Assembly: GCA_020847855.1 (NCBI GenBank)
Contig: JADLBH010000037.1
Coordinates: 124,001 to 188,000, forward strand
Origin: Fimbriimonadaceae bacterium
GTDB taxonomy: Bacteria > Armatimonadota > Fimbriimonadia > Fimbriimonadales > Fimbriimonadaceae
Direction: 5' to 3'
DNA length: 64,000 bases
Shown: positions 36,234 through 44,356 of the stretch, piece by piece
How positions within the stretch are numbered: position 1 is the first letter of the stretch
Layout of the letters: each line of letters begins with the position of its first letter
Translations under genes and position numbers: made by a program
The notes under the pieces: generated by a model
Database searches by the model: none
Told to the model about the DNA's origin: nothing
Seen by the model: only the letters and a program-made list of their open reading frames with translations

Positions 36234-37194
36234 CCTACTCGCAGCCTCGGTCGGCCTGATCCCCAGCGGTCTCTTTCCGCACGAGGAGGACGCTCAGAAG
36301 TTTCTCGAGCTCGCGCTCGCCGGGCAACGGAACGTCCATGCCGTCATCGTACAAAACAGGCTCGGCCCGGACGGGCGGCCCGGCATGTTGGTGAAGATTC
36401 AGATCGTGCCGAGCAAGGGAATGAAGACCACGATCCTGCAACCCATCTCCATGCAAGGCTTCGTCGTCGTGGACGATGGCGTGGAGAGCAAGGTCTACGA
36501 TCCCGACCGCGAGGAGGTGTTCGTGCAACCTTCGCCGAACATCTTCATGCCGCCGATGAGCGTGCGCTCGCGATTGATCAAGGCGAACTACGAGGTCAAA
36601 TACGGCAGACACCGTGTCCTCGCGGGGAGGCGCTGCCACGAGGTCGTGCTCGACCCCAGACAGCCGAAGATGCCACAGCGAAGGCTCTCGATTGACGACA
36701 CGAAGCGGATCATCCTGCGCTACGTGATGGTCCCTGCAGGAGGGGAGGCCGCGATCTTTACCGACGTAAAGTCCGTGATCTACGACCAACGCGAGGCCAG
36801 CGAGGACTTCGGTCTGCCTGCGAGCACGGAGCGAATGCGAGTCCGCCGCATGGAAGGCCCGAAGGTCGTCAGCGACCCCGTCAGCGTGAAGGTCGAGGTC
36901 GGGTTCCGGCTCAAGAGGCCCTCGTCCCTGCCCTACGGGTTCGAAGTTCACGCGATCCACCTCGTCGGGCACGACGACGAAAAGTTCCTCGCCCTGCGCA
37001 CGAGCGACGGGATGTCCTTCGTCACCGTGTACGCCCGCAAGGACGCCTCGCACTCCTCGAGACCCCCTTCCAGGTCCGGCCCCGGCGTCACCAAGGACGG
37101 GATCAAGTTCTCGGCGGTCACGATGGCAGGCGACCCGATCCCTTCCGAAGTGCTGACGTCGCTCTCCGAGGCCGTGTCGCGCTCCCTCCGGTAG
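36205..37194 (+). CDS. RseB/MucB-like periplasmic protein
   Basis: 329 residues with a signal sequence (ATSLLAASVGLIPSGLF) and a LolA/RseB-like first domain (KIQIVPSKGMKTTILQPI, VVDDGVESKVYDPDREEVFV). In gammaproteobacteria RseB/MucB binds the periplasmic part of RseA and protects it from proteolysis. TTG start, overlapping the anti-sigma gene by 29 bases. Assignment rests on fold pattern and position between anti-sigma and HtrA genes. Confidence 0.7.
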   Translation: MSARLTRATSLLAASVGLIPSGLFPHEEDAQKFLELALAGQRNVHAVIVQNRLGPDGRPGMLVKIQIVPSKGMKTTILQPISMQGFVVVDDGVESKVYDPDREEVFVQPSPNIFMPPMSVRSRLIKANYEVKYGRHRVLAGRRCHEVVLDPRQPKMPQRRLSIDDTKRIILRYVMVPAGGEAAIFTDVKSVIYDQREASEDFGLPASTERMRVRRMEGPKVVSDPVSVKVEVGFRLKRPSSLPYGFEVHAIHLVGHDDEKFLALRTSDGMSFVTVYARKDASHSSRPPSRSGPGVTKDGIKFSAVTMAGDPIPSEVLTSLSEAVSRSLR

Positions 37195-37286
37195 GCCCGC
37201 GGAACCCCGTTCCCGCCACGTCGCGTTTACTCCTATATCCAGCGGCCCAGACGCAATCCCATGGGCGGCACGAACGAGAAACAACT

Positions 37287-38846
37287 ATGAATTGGGCAAA
37301 CACATTGACTCGACCCTTGACGTGGATGGGAATAGGAGCCGTGATCGTGGGAGGCGCGGTTTGGGCTCAGAACAGCAATCGCAGCCTTCCGCAGCGCGAT
37401 GCGGCGACCCTGCAGCTCACCCCCGCCCTCACCTCGACCACTGGCGGCCCGAGCGTCTCGCCCAACGCGATGGAGGAAACGTTCGTCACCCTCTCCGACC
37501 ACGCGAGCAAGGCCGTGGTCCACATCACGAGCGACACGCGGGGCCTGGTGAACGACCCAGGAAACCAGGGCATGACCATGGGGGGAGAAGGCTCGGGCTT
37601 CATCTACCGCAACGACGGCTGGATCGTTACCAACGAGCACGTGGTCGAGGGCAAGTCCAACGTCCGCGTCATCCTAGCGGACGGGCGCGAGCTACTGGGG
37701 AAGGTCACGGCTGCGAACGATCCGCAATTGGACCTGGCCGTCGTCAAGATTGATGCTACTGGCCTCGACACCCTCGAGTTCGCCCCGGAGAAGTGGGTAC
37801 GACCCGGTCAATACGCCATCGCCGTGGGAGCACCCTTCGGCTTGGAGAACTCGGTCACGATCGGGCACGTGAGCGCGATCAGCCGCCAAGGCATGATCAA
37901 CGACCCGCGGACCGGCGTGGCCAGGGGTTACACGGGCATGATCCAGACCGACGCCTCGATCAACCCCGGTAACAGCGGTGGCCCGCTCATTGACATCGAG
38001 GGCAAGGTCATCGGCATCAACACTTCGATCTATAGCACCACGGGCGGAAACAACGGGATCGGGTTCGCGATCCCCAGCAGGGTGGTCAAGGAAGTTGTGG
38101 ACGAGCTCATCACCAAGGGCAAGTTCGACCGTGGTCTGCTCGGCGTGGTCCCCCGCGACCTCAAGCCCTTCGAGAAGAAGGAGAAGGGGGTTTCGAGCGG
38201 CGCGCTCCTCACCGAGGTGCCGGACGACTCCGGAGCCTACAAGGCCGGGATTCGAACGGGAGACATCGTCGTCAAGGTGAACAACAACGAGGTCGCTGAC
38301 GAGCTCGACCTGCGGATCGCGGCCTATCGACACTCGCCTGGCGAGACCGTGACCGTGACCTACCTTCGCGGGAAGGACACCAAGACCGCTTCGGTGAAGC
38401 TCGGCACGCCGACCGACCTCGAACAGCCCCAGCAGGCACCCCAGCTCAGTCCGCGGCTCCCTGAGCCCGATGGAGACGGGTTCTTCCGGTTGCCGTTCGG
38501 GCAGGACGACGGCAGCGCACCGCGACAGTCGCAACCTGGCGCCAAGCCGAAGCTCGGGGTCGCCGTGCAGAACCTCGATGCGACGTTGCGGACCCAGTTC
38601 AAGCTCGGCGCGGACGTGCAGGGCGTGGTGGTGCTCACGGTCGAGCCCGGTGGGTTCGCCTCGAAGCTCGGGGTCAAGCCCGGCGACATCCTCAAGTCCA
38701 TTGACGACAAGCCGATCCGGTCTGTCGCCGATGTGAGCGCTGCCATGGAGAAGGTGGGCTGGGGAGACCAGATCGCCCTTGCCTTCGATCGCTATAGCAA
38801 CGGCACCAAGTCCGCCTACACTACGATCGTTCCCTTCAACCGGTAA
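37287..38846 (+). CDS. HtrA/DegP-family periplasmic serine protease with two PDZ domains
   Basis: 519 residues. One N-terminal membrane or signal segment (WMGIGAVIVGGAVWA), then a trypsin-like domain with the triad H118 (TNEHVV), D149 (DLAVV) and S230 (GNSGGP), then two PDZ domains (GALLTEVPDDSGAYKAGIRT; VVVLTVEPGGFASKLGVKP). It degrades misfolded envelope proteins and in many bacteria belongs to the sigma-E regulon. It is 92 bases after the RseB-like gene and ends at a strong terminator. Confidence 0.93.
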   Translation: MNWANTLTRPLTWMGIGAVIVGGAVWAQNSNRSLPQRDAATLQLTPALTSTTGGPSVSPNAMEETFVTLSDHASKAVVHITSDTRGLVNDPGNQGMTMGGEGSGFIYRNDGWIVTNEHVVEGKSNVRVILADGRELLGKVTAANDPQLDLAVVKIDATGLDTLEFAPEKWVRPGQYAIAVGAPFGLENSVTIGHVSAISRQGMINDPRTGVARGYTGMIQTDASINPGNSGGPLIDIEGKVIGINTSIYSTTGGNNGIGFAIPSRVVKEVVDELITKGKFDRGLLGVVPRDLKPFEKKEKGVSSGALLTEVPDDSGAYKAGIRTGDIVVKVNNNEVADELDLRIAAYRHSPGETVTVTYLRGKDTKTASVKLGTPTDLEQPQQAPQLSPRLPEPDGDGFFRLPFGQDDGSAPRQSQPGAKPKLGVAVQNLDATLRTQFKLGADVQGVVVLTVEPGGFASKLGVKPGDILKSIDDKPIRSVADVSAAMEKVGWGDQIALAFDRYSNGTKSAYTTIVPFNR

Positions 38847-38863
38847 CGATCGGTCCCAAAGAG

Positions 38864-38903
38864 GGTTCTGCTTCGCCCAAAAAGGCGGGGCAGAACCTTC
38901 TTT
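38864..38903 (+). terminator. Rho-independent terminator after htrA
   Basis: GGTTCTGC pairs with GCAGAACC and an inner GCC pairs with GGC across an A-rich loop, followed by TTCTTT. It ends the envelope-stress operon. Confidence 0.8.
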
Positions 38904-38905
38904 CC

Positions 38906-39122
38906 CTAGGCTCCCCTGAACCGAAGCTCGCTCGTGTCCTGGCCTTCTTTGAGGTGAACTCCGAACCGTGAGCACGATTTCTCGTTGCTTTCAACCTAGA
39001 ATTGTCCCGAAGGGCTTGCACTCACGGGTTCATTTGAGGCACACTCCATTGAAGTTGGAACCAACCCGGCAACATGACGGGCATGGGCCGACCCAAGCTA
39101 AGAGGCATCAAAGGAACAAGCC
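38906..39122. other. Gap between htrA terminator and the small basic protein gene
   Basis: 217 bp without a gene. It should hold the promoter of the 64-residue gene; TTGCAC near 39013 and TTGAAG near 39050 could be -35 boxes but I cannot choose. AAAGGAACAA near 39110 is a ribosome binding site. Confidence 0.4.
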
Positions 39123-39317
39123 ATGAAGTTTTACAACCTGAAGACCCGCTCGCACGTTGACGTTCCGGATGGAGACATTCGGAAGATGAAGATGGTCCGC
39201 AAGACCAAGAATGGCGAGCAGGTTCGCTACGCGCTCACCGCCACCTACGAAGGCACCAAGCTGTTCAAGTTCGTCAACGAGGCCACCTACAAGGCCTCGA
39301 ACGCCAAGGAAGCCTAA
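39123..39317 (+). CDS. Small basic protein, unknown function
   Basis: 64 residues, Lys-rich (MKFYNLKTRSHVDVPDGDIR then KMKMVRKTKNGEQ), without signal or membrane segment. AAGGAA lies about 8 bases before the ATG, and a strong terminator follows, so it is a free-standing, properly expressed gene. The charge suggests nucleic acid or ribosome contact, but no family is recognised. Confidence 0.75.
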   Translation: MKFYNLKTRSHVDVPDGDIRKMKMVRKTKNGEQVRYALTATYEGTKLFKFVNEATYKASNAKEA

Positions 39318-39341
39318 GCGCCCGCTAGGCACGTCCAAACT

Positions 39342-39372
39342 GCCCCGTGGGTTCTGAACTCACGGGGCTTTT
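39342..39372 (+). terminator. Rho-independent terminator
   Basis: GCCCCGTG and CACGGGGC flank an inner GTTC/GAAC stem, followed by TTTT. Excellent canonical terminator ending the small basic protein gene; it also rules out a DUF1800 start before 39372. Confidence 0.9.
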
Positions 39373-39388
39373 GTACGTCTGTAGGGGT

Positions 39389-40786
39389 ATGTTCGAGGTT
39401 GCGCAAGCGGAGAACGTACGCCATTTGCTCCGTCGGTTCGGCTTGGGAGCCTCTGCGACCGAAGTCGAGTTCTATGGCAAGGAAGGCTACAGCCGGGCGG
39501 TCGAACTCCTGATCTCGACCGCGAGCACCGACGAGGCGTTCGACTGCGCCCTGGAGAAGTTCGCCAACGATCAGGGCATCATCGCGGCACGCTCGCTCCA
39601 GGCGCGATGGCTCACGGCGATGATCGCCACCCGCCGCCCGCTGGTTCATGCGATGGCACTCTTCTGGCACGACCATTTCGCGACGAGTGCCACGAAGGTG
39701 GACAAGCCGATGATGATGCACGGCCAGGTGGAGATCCTTCAGCGGCAAGCCCTAGGGTCCTTCCCCGACCTGCTTCGCGCCGTGAGCAAGGATCCTGCCA
39801 TGCTCTACTGGCTCGACAACCACGAGAACCGCAAGGGCAAGCCCAACGAGAACTTCGCTCGCGAGGTGATGGAGCTCTTCACCCTCGGCATCGGTCACTA
39901 CAGCGAGAAGGACGTGCAAGAAGCGGCCCGTGCGTTCACAGGATGGACCTTCCGGAGCCGCGGCAATGGCCGGAACATCAATCAGACGAATCTGACGGCC
40001 TTCGTGGATAGAGCGACCGACCACGATGACGGCTCGAAGACCATCCTCGGCTCCACCGCTCCCTTCACCGGAGACGAAGTGCTCGACCTGCTGTGCCGCC
40101 AAGCGCGGACCGCCTACTACATCACGGAAAAGGTGTGGGGATGGTTCGCCTATCCCGAGCCTGACCCCAAGCTCGTCGAACGCATCGCGGGCGAGTGGCA
40201 GAAGAAAGGAATGGTAATCGCCGATCTCGTCCGGCTCGTCGCCACCGCCCCCGAGTTCACCTCGGACAAGGCCAAGCGCGCGATTGTGAAGAACCCGGTG
40301 CAGTTCTGCGTCGCTCCCATGCGGCAGCTCGGAATGGGGCAGTTGGCCATCGAATCCCTCGCCGCGGAAGGGGACTTGAGGCGGAGGGCCGCCCTCGGCG
40401 GGCTCGCCAGTGTCTCTACAAAGGCGATGGGGATGGAACTGCTCTATCCGCCGGACGTCTCCGGCTGGGAAGGCGGGCCAGGCTGGATCTCGAGCGCCAC
40501 CATGGTGGAACGGATCAAATGGGCGGACAAGCTCTTCGGAGGTCGGCAGAACCCCAGAGCCTCCCAAGCGATGATGATGCTCTATGCCGGCAACACTGAG
40601 CCCGAGGCGTTCGCGAAGCGGACGATGGAGATCCTCGATGCCGAGCTCCCCGCCACCAAGGTCACGTCTCTTGTCGAAGGGGTCAAGGCCTCGGCCCCGC
40701 GAGGGGTCACCGCTGGGAACATCCGGCCCGCCGCCCACGAGGTGACGAAGCTGCTCTTTGGGGCACCCGAGTTCCAGTTCTGCTGA
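39389..40786 (+). CDS. DUF1800 family protein
   Basis: 465 residues. Typical motifs are VRHLLRRFGLGASATEVE, MALFWHDHFATS, NFAREVMELFTLGIGHYSE and DVSGWEGGPGW. DUF1800 genes usually pair with DUF1501 genes; here the nearest DUF1501 is 8 kb upstream and the gene stands alone. Function unknown; no signal peptide. I start it at 39389 because the terminator covers the earlier ATG. Confidence 0.85.
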   Translation: MFEVAQAENVRHLLRRFGLGASATEVEFYGKEGYSRAVELLISTASTDEAFDCALEKFANDQGIIAARSLQARWLTAMIATRRPLVHAMALFWHDHFATSATKVDKPMMMHGQVEILQRQALGSFPDLLRAVSKDPAMLYWLDNHENRKGKPNENFAREVMELFTLGIGHYSEKDVQEAARAFTGWTFRSRGNGRNINQTNLTAFVDRATDHDDGSKTILGSTAPFTGDEVLDLLCRQARTAYYITEKVWGWFAYPEPDPKLVERIAGEWQKKGMVIADLVRLVATAPEFTSDKAKRAIVKNPVQFCVAPMRQLGMGQLAIESLAAEGDLRRRAALGGLASVSTKAMGMELLYPPDVSGWEGGPGWISSATMVERIKWADKLFGGRQNPRASQAMMMLYAGNTEPEAFAKRTMEILDAELPATKVTSLVEGVKASAPRGVTAGNIRPAAHEVTKLLFGAPEFQFC

Positions 40787-40797
40787 TGCAGCACCGG

Positions 40798-40803
40798 TAG
40801 ACT
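40798..40803 (+). promoter_or_regulatory. -10 element, tyrS (leaderless candidate)
   Basis: TAGACT, 8 bases before the GTG at 40812. Confidence 0.45.
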
Positions 40804-40811
40804 GCCCCGTC

Positions 40812-42011
40812 GTGACCATTGACGAGCAACTGGCGCTCCTGCGGCGGGGCACCGCCGAGATCATCAGCGAAGAGGACCTGGCCGCAAAGCTTCGGTCCGG
40901 GCGCCCCTTGCGAATCAAGCTCGGGGTGGATCCCACGGTCGCGCACGTCACGCTCGGGTGGGCGGTGGTCCTCCGAAAGCTCCGCGACTTTCAACGGCTG
41001 GGCCACACCGCCGTGCTCATCATCGGAGACTTCACCGCGATGATCGGCGACCCCAGCGGGAAGTCGAAGACGCGGCCCCAGCTCAGCCGCGAAGAGATCG
41101 AAACCAACGTCGCCGCCGTCTCCAAGCAGGTCTTCAAGATCCTCGATCCGGAGCGGACGGAGATCGTCTACAACCGGGACTGGCTCGGTGCGCTCACTTT
41201 GGAGGACTTCGTCAAGATCGCAGCCCAGACGACGGTCGCCAGAATCATGGAGAGGGACGACTTCACCAAACGGTGGAACGAGCACCGCGCGATCGGGCTC
41301 CACGAGATCCTGTACCCCCTCTGCCAGGGCTACGACAGTGTGGCGGTTCGGTCGGACACCGAGCTGGGGGGCACGGATCAGAAGTTCAACAACCTCGTGG
41401 GAAGGGACCTCCAGGGGCACTATGGCCAAGAGCCACAGACCGTGATGCTCTGCCCGCTGTTGGTCGGCACGGACGGAGCGGAAAAGATGTCCCAGTCCCT
41501 CGGGAACTACATCAGCGTCGTGGACGAGCCGAACGAAATGTACGGCAAGACGATGTCCATCCCGGACCACCTCCTCACCAATTGGTTCGAACTTTGCACC
41601 GACGTCCCCATGGCCGAGGCCACGGAGATCATCGTCGCCGATCCGTATCGGGCCAAGCGCAGGCTCGCCGCAGAGATCACAACGATCTATCACTCGGAGG
41701 CAGACGCCCGATCCGCCTCCGATTACTTCGATTCCGTTTTCGCCAAGCGCGAGCTCCCGAGCGAGGTCGAGGAAGCGGCCGTGCCCACCGAGCTGCTCGC
41801 CGAGGGGAGCGTCGCGCTAGCCCAGCTCGTGGCCTCTCTCGGACTGGCGAAGAGCAACGGGGCAGCGCGACAGCTGATTCAGCAAGGTGCGGTCTCCCTG
41901 GATGGCGACAAGGTGGGCGACCCCTTCGCACGCCTGGAACCAGGGGATCTCGACGGCAGGCTGCTCAGGGTCGGACGGCACCAGTTCCGCAAGCTGTTCC
42001 TACCGAGGTAG
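40812..42011 (+). CDS. tyrS: Tyrosine--tRNA ligase
   Basis: 399 residues. Class I synthetase: HVTLG in the HIGH position near 44, EKMSQS for KMSKS, and GGTDQKFNNL in the tyrosine pocket. A C-terminal S4 RNA-binding domain (LAKSNGAARQLIQQGAVSLDG) completes it. The short HVTLG form and overall layout fit the TyrZ-like group. Start chosen at GTG 40812. Confidence 0.95.
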   Translation: MTIDEQLALLRRGTAEIISEEDLAAKLRSGRPLRIKLGVDPTVAHVTLGWAVVLRKLRDFQRLGHTAVLIIGDFTAMIGDPSGKSKTRPQLSREEIETNVAAVSKQVFKILDPERTEIVYNRDWLGALTLEDFVKIAAQTTVARIMERDDFTKRWNEHRAIGLHEILYPLCQGYDSVAVRSDTELGGTDQKFNNLVGRDLQGHYGQEPQTVMLCPLLVGTDGAEKMSQSLGNYISVVDEPNEMYGKTMSIPDHLLTNWFELCTDVPMAEATEIIVADPYRAKRRLAAEITTIYHSEADARSASDYFDSVFAKRELPSEVEEAAVPTELLAEGSVALAQLVASLGLAKSNGAARQLIQQGAVSLDGDKVGDPFARLEPGDLDGRLLRVGRHQFRKLFLPR

Positions 42012-42060
42012 GCCCGCGTGCAACCCGTCCGAGCCCCCAGGCGTCGAATACGGACAGAGG

Positions 42061-42309
42061 ATGAACAACCTCCCAGGCAGGCCCCGCCCTCCGGCGTGGG
42101 CTCCCATCGTCTCCATCGTCGTGGCCCTGTTCTACGGCGTCTCCCCTGTTGACCTCATCCCGGAGGTGATCCCGCTCTTTGGGTTGCTCGACGACGCCCT
42201 TGTGGTCCCCACGTTCCTGCTCCTGGGGATCGTTTGGTGGGCCAGGCGCAAGCGGGCCCAGCGCGACGATCGTCGAGCCGCGATCGAGATCGCTGCCAAG
42301 GCGGACTAG
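42061..42309 (+). CDS. DUF1232 small membrane protein
   Basis: 82 residues. FYGVSPVDLIPEVIPLFGLLDD is the DUF1232 (YkvA) signature, flanked by two hydrophobic stretches; a basic tail follows. AGAGG lies right before the ATG. The stop shares CTAG with the convergent ftsY gene. Function unknown. Confidence 0.88.
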   Translation: MNNLPGRPRPPAWAPIVSIVVALFYGVSPVDLIPEVIPLFGLLDDALVVPTFLLLGIVWWARRKRAQRDDRRAAIEIAAKAD

Positions 42310-43178
42310 GCGAAAAGCCGCTCCGCAAACCACTTCGGGTCGAAGAGGCGCAGGTCCTCGATGCCTTCGCCGGTGCCGACGAGCTTCACAGGTAGATGCA
42401 AGCCTCGCTGGAGCCCGATCAACGCTCCCCCCTTGGCGGTGCCGTCCACTTTGGTGAGAACGAGCCCGGTGACCCCGGCGATGTGACCGAACTCCTCGGC
42501 CTGCCGCACCGCGTTCTGGCCGGTGTTCGCATCGAGGACGAGGAGTACCTCGTCGGGAGCTCGGCCCATGGCCTTCTCGGCGACCCGCACCGTCTTGCCG
42601 AGCTCGGTCATGAGCGCGGACTTCGTGTGCTGTCGCCCGGCTGTATCGGCCAGCACATGGGTGCATCCTCTCGCTTTGGCCGCCTCGATCGCGGAGAACA
42701 CGACGCTGGCGCTGTCCGAGCCGGGGGAGGCGCCGACGAAGTCTGCGCCCGACCTTTCCGCCCAGACTTGGAGCTGTTCGATCGCGGCGGCGCGGAAGGT
42801 GTCCCCCGCCGCGAGCAAGGGCCGCTTGCCCTTGCTTTTCAGAGACGAGGCGAGCTTGCCGATCGTCGTCGTCTTCCCGACGCCGTTCACCCCCACAAAG
42901 AGCCAGAGGGCCGGGGGAACGGCAGGCTCGTTGAGACCCTTCACCCGGTCCCAATCGAACCGCGACGCGATCTCGTGGCGCAACCGCTCGCGGATCCCGT
43001 CCACGGTGGTCACCTTGTCCTTGCGGACGGCGTCCCGAAGCTCGCTCAGGATCTCCTCCGTAACCGCGACGCTCGTGTCGGCGAGGAGCAGTTCCTCTTC
43101 CAGCACCGAGTACAGGTTCTCGTCAATAACGCCGCGACCGAGCACGCGGTCGAGCCGCTCCATTACCTTGCGAAACAC
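42306..43178 (-). CDS. ftsY: Signal recognition particle receptor FtsY
   Basis: About 290 residues. N-terminal helical bundle (VIDENLYSVLEEELLLADTSVAV) and NG domain with G1 GVNGVGKTTTIGKLA, DTAGRQ, TKVDGTAKGG and the terminal GEGIEDLRLFDPKWFAERLF. It docks SRP-ribosome complexes at the membrane. The acidic N-terminal A domain of E. coli FtsY is absent. GTG 43178 taken as start; ATG 43163 is possible. It follows purM by 13 bases. Confidence 0.95.
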   Translation of the reverse strand: MFRKVMERLDRVLGRGVIDENLYSVLEEELLLADTSVAVTEEILSELRDAVRKDKVTTVDGIRERLRHEIASRFDWDRVKGLNEPAVPPALWLFVGVNGVGKTTTIGKLASSLKSKGKRPLLAAGDTFRAAAIEQLQVWAERSGADFVGASPGSDSASVVFSAIEAAKARGCTHVLADTAGRQHTKSALMTELGKTVRVAEKAMGRAPDEVLLVLDANTGQNAVRQAEEFGHIAGVTGLVLTKVDGTAKGGALIGLQRGLHLPVKLVGTGEGIEDLRLFDPKWFAERLFA

Positions 43179-43191
43179 GGGGCCAGTATCC

Positions 43192-44229
43192 TCAGACCAG
43201 TTGGACGTCGTGGGGCCCATTCCGGAGCTGGCCGATCTCGGCGGCGTGCTCACCGGACTCGTTCAAGGCTTGGACGATCTCGCCCGCCGCGTCTTGATCC
43301 ACGACCAGGATCATCCCAATCCCCATGTTGAAAGTTCGGAACATCTCCGCTGACTCGATTCCGCCGTCCCGCTGGATGTGCTGAAAGATCGTCGGGGGGT
43401 TCCAAGTCATGGTCTCTACGACGGCTTGGAGGTTGGACGGGATGACCCGGACCAGGTTTCCTGCGATCCCGCCTCCGGTGATGTGCGCTGCGGCCAAGAC
43501 AGACTCCTGCGCCAAGAGCGGCCAGACCGAGGAAAGGTACGTACGGTGGGGCTTGAGAAGCTCCTGGCCCAACGTGCCCTCCATTCCCTCCAACTGGTCC
43601 GAGATCGAGTGCCCCGCGACACTGAAGAGTGCCTGCCGGGCCAACGTGTACCCGTTCGTGTGCAGGCCGTCCGAGGCGATGCCGATCAGCTTGTCCCCTG
43701 ACCGCGGATCGGTACGAGGCAACCGCCTCGCGCTTTCCACGACTCCTACGATCGCCCCAACCACATCAATCTCGCCGTCCACATACACCCCAGGCATCTC
43801 GGCGGTCTCGCCCCCGAGCAGGGCGCACCCCGCGTCACGGCACGCGGCGGCGGCAGAACTCACCACTTGGTCAATGACCACCGGGTCGAGCCGCGAGCAA
43901 CCGAAGTAGTCCAGGAAGAAGAGGGGCTGTGCGCCCTGGCACAAGATGTCGTTCACGCAATGGTTCACGATGTCATAGCCAAGCTGGGAGAAATCTCCCG
44001 CCATCGCGGCGACCGCCGTCTTCGTTCCCACGCCGTCAATGCTCGAGACCAGCACCGGGCTCTCCATGTCTTGAAACTGGGCGCGGAACATGCCTCCGAA
44101 GCCGCCGATCCCACCGAGGACCCGCTCATCGTGGGTCGTTGCGACCGCGCCCGCGAACCCGCGGACCGCTCTCTCCGCCACCTCGGGGTCAACCCCGGAC
44201 GCGGCATAGGTGAGAGGCTCGTGATCCAT
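43192..44229 (-). CDS. purM: Phosphoribosylformylglycinamidine cyclo-ligase
   Basis: 345 residues. AIR synthetase, step 5 of purine synthesis. YAASGVDPEVAERAV at the N-terminus, SSIDGVGTKTAVA, GGETAEMPGVY and the glycine-rich HITGGGIAGNLVRV are typical. TACTCT lies 7 bases before the ATG, so it may be leaderless. Probably cotranscribed with ftsY. Confidence 0.96.
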   Translation of the reverse strand: MDHEPLTYAASGVDPEVAERAVRGFAGAVATTHDERVLGGIGGFGGMFRAQFQDMESPVLVSSIDGVGTKTAVAAMAGDFSQLGYDIVNHCVNDILCQGAQPLFFLDYFGCSRLDPVVIDQVVSSAAAACRDAGCALLGGETAEMPGVYVDGEIDVVGAIVGVVESARRLPRTDPRSGDKLIGIASDGLHTNGYTLARQALFSVAGHSISDQLEGMEGTLGQELLKPHRTYLSSVWPLLAQESVLAAAHITGGGIAGNLVRVIPSNLQAVVETMTWNPPTIFQHIQRDGGIESAEMFRTFNMGIGMILVVDQDAAGEIVQALNESGEHAAEIGQLRNGPHDVQLV

Positions 44230-44236
44230 GGAGACG

Positions 44237-44242
44237 AGAGTA
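44237..44242 (-). promoter_or_regulatory. -10 element, purM (leaderless candidate)
   Basis: TACTCT on the minus strand, 7 bases before the ATG at 44229. Confidence 0.45.
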
Positions 44243-44283
44243 CCCCTCGCTGTGCAGGCCGGTTGGAGTAAAACGGGCCCCAG

Positions 44284-44356
44284 GAGCCGGTAGCTCAGTT
44301 GGTAGAGCAGCGCCCTTTTAAGGCGCGGGTCCTGGGTTCGAGTCCCAGCCGGCTCA
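44284..44356 (+). tRNA. tRNA-Lys (UUU)
   Basis: 73 bases fold into a full cloverleaf: acceptor GAGCCGG/CCGGCTC, D arm GCTC...GAGC, anticodon stem GCGCC/GGCGC with loop CTTTTAA (anticodon TTT), and T arm CTGGG-TTCGAGT-CCCAG. The discriminator is A and the 3' CCA is not encoded. Its last three bases are the stop codon of the GH2 gene on the other strand. Confidence 0.97.

Noticed and set aside
37692-38975. 427-codon open frame opposite htrA
   Set aside because: Shadow of codon bias; the htrA reading shows the full catalytic triad and PDZ domains.
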